A stretch of DNA of 64,000 bases. Source: Isoperla grammatica. Taxonomy: Eukaryota > Arthropoda > Insecta > Plecoptera > Perlodidae. Shown one piece after another: positions 55,791 through 64,000 of this stretch. The translations under genes and the position numbers were made by a program. The notes under the pieces are model-generated. The model saw nothing but the letters and a program-made list of their open reading frames with translations, had not been told where the DNA came from and did not search any database. The stretch lies in the NCBI GenBank assembly GCA_945910005.1, contig OX246748.1, positions 17,277,368 to 17,341,367 of the forward strand. The letters run 5' to 3'. Position 1 is the first letter of the stretch. Every line of letters begins with the position of its first letter.

Positions 55791-56817
55791 AGCTTTAACA
55801 GAATGCACATGGGTTAGTCTTGAGCACTGTACACAGGCATACATAGGACTACGGCCCTACCCCGCAAAACCGTTTAATTCCAAAGAAAATATCTCTAGCC
55901 TAGCGTAGTCTAGGCCTAGCCCTAGTTACTCAATGACGAGAGAAACTGTAGATCTCCCGGGGCCTAGGCCTAGGCCAGGGCCTCGCCCATTCCAGAGATG
56001 TCATGAAATGTTGCTATCGAAAATGGTGAAATAAGGTTTAAAGTTTTAAAATCTTGTAGGTTCTACTTGCGTAAGGAGACAGTGGCTTTGGGTTTATAGT
56101 GTGAGGCCTAGAAAACTATATTTTATTTGGTTAGCTTTGAGAATGGGGTTAAGGCTGACAACCATAGAGATCTAGGCCAGTTCTAGCATGACAAAGTTTA
56201 ACACAGTGTAACTAACACATATGCATGTCAAAATTTACTCACATGCTGGCTTGGATTGTTGTATTCTTAAAAAATACATGCTTTTTAAGAATATTTCTGA
56301 TAATAGACGATGACATCTCCGCTAAAGAATGTGGTTTGTTTATTTTTATTCTCAACTCAAGGTTATGGGTGGACAAGGCTGTGGTAGAGAGGGCTGTGGT
56401 TCATGCGATGCCCGTCCCGGTTTAAAAACATAACCTCAAAACATCTGACAGACTTGTATCTCTTTTATCAACCGAGATTTAACAAAATTACGATGTTTGT
56501 GGAAAGATTAATTTGTAAGTGTAGGCCTATGACATTGCCTATTCGACATTTACAACCAACCAGACAACTATTTATAGGTCAAACGAGAACTGCACGCAAA
56601 AAAGTACAAGTTGAAAAGGAACTCACTTTAACTACAGTTGAACACTTCATGACGTTATTTGGTAAGAAAACATCGCCGTGTTGATTTTATGAACTGTAGA
56701 GCTAGGCCCTACCACGTAGGAAAAATCCTATGCCTTGGGTGTGATGGTGAGTTCACAATCTGGACGTCAAAGAATCCAGAACATCGAACGCAACACCAAG
56801 AAACCGATCAGAATCAT

Positions 56818-56879
56818 GGTCGGTACACAATAGCCCGGGAAGAAGCTTCCCGTTACCGGGCTATTGTGCACCGACCTTC
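56818..56879. mobile_element. Short palindromic relic of the same MITE family
   Basis: GGTCGGTACACAATAGCCCG faces CGGGCTATTGTGCACCGACC across about 22 bp. The two termini alone have survived. Confidence 0.65.
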
Positions 56880-56968
56880 AACCTGTTTTCGGCAGCACAG
56901 AATCTGATTGGTTCCTTGATGTCCGTTCGATTCTCTGCGCTCTACAACATCCAGGTTCGGAATCCCCC

Positions 56969-57395
56969 TTAAAGCTCGGCACACAATAGTCTGGAAACTA
57001 CAACTAACAGTAACGATGAGACTGGAAATATTAGGTTCCGTATATAAGCACATATGTATGCACCATACTTCTCTCGTTACCAGGTCCTGGGAAAGAGAAC
57101 GGGGTAGGCCCTAGGCCCAGATGGCCAAAGTTCATCTCCTCTCATTCCCGGAAGCTTCCCGGAGGTAGGCCTAGTCGGCCATATACACAGTTACAATAAA
57201 TTATCCATTTAAAAATCTCTGTCGTAATCACTGTCACATGTGGATATATATGAACACCTAATCAAACTAAACACACTTCCCAACATTTATTGGTTGCAAA
57301 CCCAAGATCGACATTTTATATTTCTTGTAATCCTCCGATTTTGTTCTCTTTCTTGTTACCATCCTCATTGCCAGGCTATTGTACATCGATCTTAA
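56969..57395. mobile_element. MITE of the same family flanked by TTAA
   Basis: The left end TTAAAGCTCGGCACACAATAG pairs with the right end CTATTGTACATCGATCTTAA, with TTAA at both junctions, as expected for a TTAA-targeting transposon. Confidence 0.6.
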
Positions 57396-57578
57396 GCTTT
57401 CTGTAGCCTATGTCTGTTGGCTTAATTAAATTCCTCCTGAGTGATCAAGACTCGTATCAAAACGTTTCATCATTCTTGTATTATGTATTCTATGTGCACT
57501 TCCAACTCTCAAATTCGTCATCTTACAACTATGGTAGGTGGTAGCCCTAAGCTGTTGGATCCTGTCCCTACATAATAC

Positions 57579-58988
57579 CAGTGCTTAATTTGTAATGGAG
57601 CGCGGGTATACGCAGTATACCCACCTATTTTCGTGGGTATACGCAGTATACCCACCTTTTTTCATGAATTATTAGGTACGCAACACTCAAATTTTGGCTA
57701 ACATATATAAAAAACAAAAATAATTTGTATTGGGTATTTTACCCTCACATGCTCATATTTCAAATTTACCTTAATATATCTATAACTCTAAATAAAACTC
57801 TTATCTCTTGGTTTTACCATTACTATTATAAGTCCATGGTTTTACGTTTTTCCCAAACCAACCTCCGTACTTTATAAATAGAATCATCTCCTATTGTTAT
57901 TGGCTGCAGGTTCCTCGTCAACCAGCCAGTAGGGGTTAGCAACGCGAAGGCGGTACAGTCGCTCTCGCTGTTGTGAGGGAAATGGCACGATCCGTAAAAT
58001 ATGATTTACGTGTTTGATACTGATACAGCATTTCTCTGTTTGTGAATATACGTTCGATTCCTCTTTAATACTAAAGTGGTCTCCTGTTAAAACTAAAAAT
58101 TTGGCTCTGCATTATGTTTGATGGTCCCGCCGGCAGGGGCGGACAGGCCCGCCGGACTGGTCCGACTGGAACAGGCATAAACTGCCTGGCGCCAGCGGTA
58201 AGTTGCCACGCATTGAAATTGAAATTTCTTTAAACCCGAGTCCCTCCCACCCCTTCCTTCACGATATTGCAAGGTTTAAATTACATTGTATAGATTCGTT
58301 GGATTTCGGTGTAACTCATTCTCATCAATCTTCTTGCTGGTGTTTTTCTACTTTTAACCGACGAAAACTACCGTATTTCGGTAGTGCATTCAGCCTGCTA
58401 TGTTTTTTCTAAAACGCACCAAATGCCTTCTAAAAATCTGATTAAAAAAATTTCGCCTGCGGCGCTGTTTGTTGGGGGGCAACAGCCTCCCAAAACCCCC
58501 CGTGCCTGGCCTGGATCAAAAGTTTGCCCGGCCTGGATTTTTTCCCCAGTCCGCCCAGCTGGTCTGAAACACGTTTTGAGGTGATATCTTGTCATAAAAA
58601 TAAATACAACGGATAAACATTTCTGCTACTGTTAGGTTGTTCCTCTTGGAAATGAATTGTTGCCAGTTGACACATAAAATAACTGTATAACTACTTCAAT
58701 AACTGATATTTTATAATATATGTGTCTGCTTTTAATCATTTAATGATAAACTTTCAGGACAATTAAAATAACGATTGGCTTTTGAAGACGAGTAAAATTG
58801 TATCAAATCCAACCCAAAACTCCAAATCCAATTCCAGATTACGAGCCCAGAAGCTGAATTTGTAAGCGGGATGGGGGGGGGGGGGGGGGGGGGCAATTTC
58901 CCACCGAGACATCAATTTTTATACGAGCACATTGTAACATGAAACTATGATGCGTATACCCACCTGTTTTCTTACAAATTAACCACTG
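57579..58988. mobile_element. Non-autonomous hAT element with 8-bp target duplication
   Basis: Ends are CAGTGCTTAATTTGTAA and TTACAAATTAACCACTG, flanked by perfect 8-bp repeats CATAATAC at 57571-57578 and 58989-58996. Near the left end a palindromic GTATACGCAGTATAC unit occurs twice (57603-57655). The middle (58130-58575) has a second GC-rich foldback-like repeat. No transposase frame is visible. It lies in the spacer between ACOT9 and the mTERF gene. Confidence 0.88.
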
Positions 58989-59154
58989 CATAATACTATT
59001 CCAGCCAATTGGCATCTATCAATATAACCAACAGGCAACATTGAAGATTTAAGTAGTACATACTACATGAACACCATAATTAGTACACTAGGCATGCAGG
59101 AGGCGTACATACATTACAGATATTTCATGTTGCATGTTGTGTTTATTGTTGCAG

Positions 59155-62100
59155 AATGTAATTACTATCAAGCTTATAAAATTCTTAACAAGCACAAGAC
59201 ATTAAGAGATATAAATCGCGATCGCTTGGAGACAGCTGTTCAAGTGTGTGGTGTAAGTAAACCCAACTACTTTGTTACCTAGCTCTAGGTCTACCCCTAC
59301 ATTTATTTCATTTCTTAACTTCAGAATGTTGTTTACAACCACAGAAAGAAGATACTTCAAGTTCAAGAAATCCCCCCCTCTCCCTGCCTTCCTCTCTCTA
59401 GTCAGTAATTCATTAATTTCCATTTATTTAAATTCCTCAAATATGACAAAAGGTTAAATAAAAAAGCACTTGCAAATTTTAAGCCAGTTGTCTGGTGCAG
59501 GTTACATCGATATCTATATAAATAATATACATGTATATTTTTTATTTTTGGCAGAAGTTCGGCATAGAAAAGCGAGAAATATTGGAGAATCCAGACGTTT
59601 TAGCCATTCATCCAGTAACAATAGAGAACCATTCGATGGTTATGCAAGAGAGCGGCTTCACACGCATCGCAGCACACTCTCTTGTCAAGTAAGTTCTACT
59701 TCTGCGTCGGCAATCCTGACAAACAACCATTAGAGACACGAAAGTTTTTTTTTTCCTGTGCAGGGTTGGCCTCTTCAGCCATTCACACACGACACGAAAG
59801 TGGGTAGTGAAAATTAAAATTAAAGTGAGGACAAAATTCAGTTAAATTTTATGCCTTAATATCTAAGGATCAGCAGTCTACTTCTAATTTATGAAAACTT
59901 AGAAATAATAAATCACAGTCTACCATTCAAGCTGGTTTGCTGGACTGTGTCCCTTCAAAACTATTTTTTTTTTTAACTGAAAAGCTGTTAGGAATAATTT
60001 TGTACAATAGTAGGCTTTGTATTTCTAGTTGGAATGGAATGTAGAATGTAAAGGTAGTTTGTGTGGTCATATGGTGAGAAAGTGAAATGAGAGAATCCTA
60101 AGATGAGAATATAAGTGGCAGAAGGGGGAAACGACGTGTAGGAAGAAGACCAAGAGAGAAGAAGAGAAGCTTGGTTGAAGGAGATATTTTTACTTCTTGT
60201 TATTTCTTTCTTTTACATTTTTAGTAATGTTTCTTGTTCTTTCCTGCCAGTAGTGATATGATATCAGGTTATTTTGTGATCTATGGTTTTGTCTGTTACA
60301 ACTGCACAATCCCAACAAAAATAATTTGAGAAAGTTACACTCCACTACTTTTTCTGCTTTTTAGTTGTAATTCTTATTATTAGGCCTATCTGAACACTGA
60401 ACAGTATTTAATTTTTTCTTATTCATGTATTTGATTCATGGAGACATGGAAAAGAATTAATTTAGTCTTACATGATAAATGGATTATATTCTGTACAAGC
60501 AAACTTTATTTATAGTATTATGTATTCTATAATGCCTACCTAGAGGCCTATAACTACCTATACTTCTCTTGTTTCAGCTACATTCCACTATTAAAGAAGC
60601 GAATCTCGTTACTCAAAGCGTACGGTTATATTCCGACCGAGACGAACGTGCCCGAGAGTTTGCTGTCGCACTTGGAGCCCGAAATGAAACGAGAGGTCGC
60701 GTTTCCGAACGCGGCGAAGGACTCGGAGCTGAACGTAGCGACGGCTGGCAAGACGGTCCTGAGACATTACCTGGTGTGGAGGCTTCGGTCCGAGCCCGAG
60801 AAGGTAGACGCCGTGTTCAAGACCTACAACCAGATCAAGAACAAGAGTTTCCGGCTGTTGAGGCGGACCCTGGATTTGTTGGAGTTTGACATCGGCTTTA
60901 GCAAGGAAAAAGTGAGTGGAGATCTAGAAATAGTTGTTTATATTTGAACTCTTATGTTCAAGATAAATAAATAATAAGTAATAAACTTAAGATTATAGAT
61001 AGTACAAACAAATTGTGCTTACATCTTCTTGTAGGCTGGAAGCATGCATAGACTTGAGATTTTCTTAGTTTGACGCTCCCCTGCTCCTCCCCTCCATCGT
61101 TATGTGACCACCCGTTACCCCCGTGACAACCCGGCAATCATTTTGATCATATTTATTCATTGCATATTATATTATTTATAATCAGTCATATATGTTATGC
61201 TGGGCGGTGGTCACATAACTAGGAGCTTCAACCTATGTCAAACTTAAAATATCTGCACTCTACCACATACTGTAATATGGTTCAGGCACCCGGTTTCCTC
61301 AATAGTGATGCAATGCAGGAATTCTTTGGCAGCGATATATTTCCTTGCCTCTCCTACATTCCTTGTACATTCTCCTCTCTTTTATAGATACTTCTGTCTC
61401 CTTTCACATGGTTTACCTCTGAGTCTCTTTCTGCCGCCTGAATGTACTAGTGTGTTGCCTCGGCAACATTCCTGCTTCAGTTCTTCTTGTAAGTCCCAAC
61501 CGAAGAAGCGTTGTGCGTTCTCTGCTATATCTCCCCTGTAACATTCCCCAAATGGTAGCCAAAGGTTTTCTTGCTCACCACTAGCTCATCTTGCGAATAC
61601 TTTTGTTACATATCTGAGGTAGAACTATGCTAGCAAGTTTATTTATATGTACAGTTAGTAGAGTTAGTTTTAGGCCCAATTTGATTGTAAACCCTATGAT
61701 ATGGAGGTATATTTCCTGCATGTGGTTCACTAGTACACGTTTCCTGTTCCAGATTTTGAAGAATGGTTTTTTGATCCACTCCAATCCAAACAATACGGAA
61801 CTCATATTGAAGCAAGTGGAGTATCTCGCGGATTTGCCCATTCGAACGTTGCTAAAGAAAAACCCGAAAATCATCGTGACTTCCGTCGACACAATTCTGA
61901 AGACAAAAAAGCATTTGGAGGTAAGTAGTGCCGGTACTGAATTGTTAAATATCCGGCATCATACTTCAAAGAATCTCACATTCTAATAAAAAAGACTAAC
62001 GTAGCACCCACACGCACGTGTCCACTCATGTGGACATTCTTTCATCATTTCAAATGTATGTTATTATCTTGGCCTCATAACCAACTTGTCGGGTTGAGGG

Positions 62101-63629
62101 GAGCAGCGTGCTACTCCATTTCTTGGGCTAACATCTTCTTTGGTGTCGGCTAACCAAGCCAGACACAACCTCATCCTCAACCTCTTCCGCATCTGCCTCT
62201 GCTACCGGAGGTCTGTTTACTAGCTTTCTTTCCATCTCTCGCGACGTTCCCACAATCTTTCTGCTTCCACTTCATACCATGTAAGACCTCTTTTCTCAAC
62301 ATGATTTTTTATTCGATCTAATCATTTGTCCCTTGGTCCACCCACTTTCTTGTCATGCCCTTCTTCTACACTCGAACTGTCTTGTTGTTATTCTATCCAG
62401 GTATATTCTTTTCATGTGCCCAAACCAATGCAGACGTTCCCTCTCTATCCTATAATTTAAATAAATATATATACTGTAATTGTTCTATGTATTAAATTGA
62501 GGATGAATAAGGGCACATTTGATTAGGGCTGGGAACGGATACCCGGGTACCCGCCCGTTGATAAAAACTCGGGTAATAAAATGAGCCATCGGGTACTCGT
62601 GTGACTGTTATTACTTATTATTTCACTTGTCGGCACTCAGTAGTTGGCACGCGTAGCGGCGCAATGATTCACTGATTTCTAAAGAAATAGCGCTCGAGTT
62701 CGTGTTGAGTGTAACGCGCACAAGACGTCCAATCAAATCAAATCAAAAATGTAAATTGCAAAAATTCATTTAATTTCGGGTACCCGCCCGTAAGATCGAC
62801 GGGTACCCGGGGAGGCATTTTCACTGATTTGCACAGCCCTACATTTGATATAATCTGCTTTGCGGTCCAGGAGTTTGGCATCACGGCCGAGGCGATCAGC
62901 AAGTGTCCCGAGATCTTCACGCTCGGCAGCGACACGGTCTACGAGCGTCTCTCCAACCTCAAGGTCGTGCCCGAGTTCAGCGTCCTGCTGAGTCACCCGC
63001 GGATACTCCGGCTCGTCCACTTCCAGAGGAAGGCGCAGTCGAGGCTCGATTACCTACACGAGCTGAGGGTCAAGTGCGTCAGCCTGCACATCCTCTCCGC
63101 GCCAGAGTTCCTCTTCGAGAAGTAAGCGCAAGTTTCGTTTATGCAGCGTTTAGCGTTTTACTAGGCGGTTTTTGCGCACAAAACTATTCGATATTCGTAC
63201 TTTCTTTGCTTAAAAATATTTGATATTCTATTCAGACTGAACAATTACTGTTTGTACAGGCTTAGTTATTTATTAGTTACCAAATAAACTTAGGCTAATT
63301 GAATTCGATAATTCAACTTCGATCCATCAAACACAATTGAAATATTTATGTTTTTAGTTTCGTATTACAATAGTAGTACTTTTAGAATTTTAAATGTAGG
63401 CCTCCTCCTAATTGAAGCGCTGTAAAACATTTGCGAATACTGAATATTATTCATGATGAGTCATGACTGGAATAAATAATACAACTTGGTTTTATGTGTA
63501 TAACATGACATGTTTCCTCAGTGGCGGGCTCTCTTTTGTCGTTGCAGGTATACGAGAGATGGGGCGGACAAAACTAAGGGCACAGACATATCTCACTTCT
63601 TAGGCCAGGAACTCGAGCTCAGCGATCAG
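59155..63629 (+). CDS. mTERF-family mitochondrial transcription termination factor (partial at both ends)
   Basis: Six exons with GT-AG borders splice in phase: 59155-59252, 59555-59688, 60578-60911, 61753-61920, 62871-63121 and 63548-63629, about 355 residues. The protein shows the mTERF repeat pattern, roughly 30-residue helical units with a proline and leucine-rich ends, for example FGIEKREILENPDVLAIHP, LLKKNPKIIVTSVDTI, GITAEAISKCPEIFTLGS and VVPEFSVLLSHPRIL. Such proteins bind mitochondrial DNA or RNA and act in transcription termination or ribosome biogenesis. The level of repeat irregularity and the motif FSKEKILKNGFLIHSNPNN make an insect mTTF/mTERF5-type member my preferred reading, but I cannot separate it from other subfamilies by eye. 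The first listed exon begins in phase 1, so at least one upstream exon with the start codon and presequence is not identified. The last exon ends in phase 0 before the window end, and further exons must lie beyond 64000. A hAT-type MITE sits just before the 62871 exon. Confidence 0.82.
62524..62841. mobile_element. hAT MITE with 8-bp target duplication in an mTERF intron
   Basis: A 318-bp element beginning TAGGGCTGGG and ending CACAGCCCTA, flanked by perfect CATTTGAT repeats at 62516-62523 and 62842-62849. Both subterminal parts carry GGGTACCCG motifs. Its right duplication ends 21 bp before the exon at 62871. Confidence 0.9.
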
Positions 63630-63933
63630 GTTTGTGAACGTGTGTTAACAGACATAATTAAGCGAGCGTTTCCGTTCTACTTTTACGCCCCTCTTCACTT
63701 TCTTTTCTATACAATAAGTAGACATGTATATTTTTTTAAATTCTTTGTTACCTTGAGTGGTTTGGTCGATCATGATGACGATGATTAATGATATTTTTGG
63801 GGTTTTTACTCCTGGTATTTTAGAAACAATGCTAACCGTTGATGATATGTGATAATATGAAGTGAAAATGTTGTAAAACAATTACAGTACTATTTTAATT
63901 TGTTTTCTATTTAAGTATCTACTAGTTGTAGGT

Positions 63934-64000
63934 AGGGGCATAGCCTTGGGGGGGGGGGGGGCAATCACGGTCTTTGCCCCCCCCCCTCCGCCCAATTAAA
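63934..64000 (+). mobile_element. Probable 5' end of a hAT-like repeat cut by the window
   Basis: TAGGGGCATAGCCTTGG followed by a G tract and then a C tract resembles the start of common hAT MITEs (compare 34909). The rest lies outside the window. Confidence 0.35.

Larger units (their letters stand above)
55791..57570. other. Spacer upstream of ACOT9 with MITE relics
   Basis: Probably holds the missing first ACOT9 exon and promoter, but I could not find a start codon with a presequence that joins in phase. TAGGCCTA-type words are dense at 55911-55975. Confidence 0.4.

Noticed and set aside
58384..58595. Coding frame near the mTERF gene as its missing first exon
   Set aside because: Both strands lie inside the hAT element 57579-58988, and no in-phase donor joins it to 59155.

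Overview
The window is a piece of a repeat-rich animal nuclear genome. Genes are split by GT-AG introns, transposons, SINEs and microsatellites are abundant, and nothing is operon-like. The IDH protein reads like an insect cytosolic isocitrate dehydrogenase, so an arthropod (probably an insect with a large genome) is the best guess. This rests on sequence impression, not a search, and I cannot name a species.

Layout. Positions 1 to about 25,600 hold no host gene that I can support. They hold a 1.5-kb hAT-type element with a perfect 8-bp target duplication, several foldback MITEs, tRNA-derived SINEs, a 15-bp minisatellite (8.57-9.37 kb), a 530-bp (AAAT)n tract, and a 3.85-kb element (16.73-20.57 kb) with about 640-bp terminal inverted repeats. 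That element carries a decayed gene with an XPG/FEN-like nuclease signature and a Cys-rich tail. From 25.6 kb the window becomes genic: IDH (minus, intronless) lies head to head with CCDC39 (plus, 17 exons, 950 residues reconstructed in full), with 368 bp between start codons. CCDC39 is followed tail to tail by ACOT9 (minus, ten exons recovered, first exon not found). After a 4-kb repeat-rich spacer comes an mTERF-family gene (plus, six exons recovered, open at both ends).

Functionally these are housekeeping or cell-biological neighbours, not a pathway: cytosolic NADPH production (IDH), the axonemal 96-nm ruler (CCDC39), acyl-CoA hydrolysis (ACOT9) and mitochondrial nucleic-acid binding (mTERF). 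The IDH/CCDC39 intergenic gap contains an X-box-like RFX site and a palindromic forkhead site, the expected inputs of a motile-cilium gene.

Most unusual points: (1) the start of CCDC39 exon 16, with its own splice acceptor, is amplified into a 13-copy array, mostly a 258-bp dimeric higher-order repeat, directly upstream of the functional exon; (2) the XPG-like TIR element; (3) several hAT-type non-autonomous elements whose 8-bp target duplications can be read directly, including one nested inside another and one ending 29 bp upstream of an mTERF exon; (4) a GC-AG intron in ACOT9 required by the reading frame.
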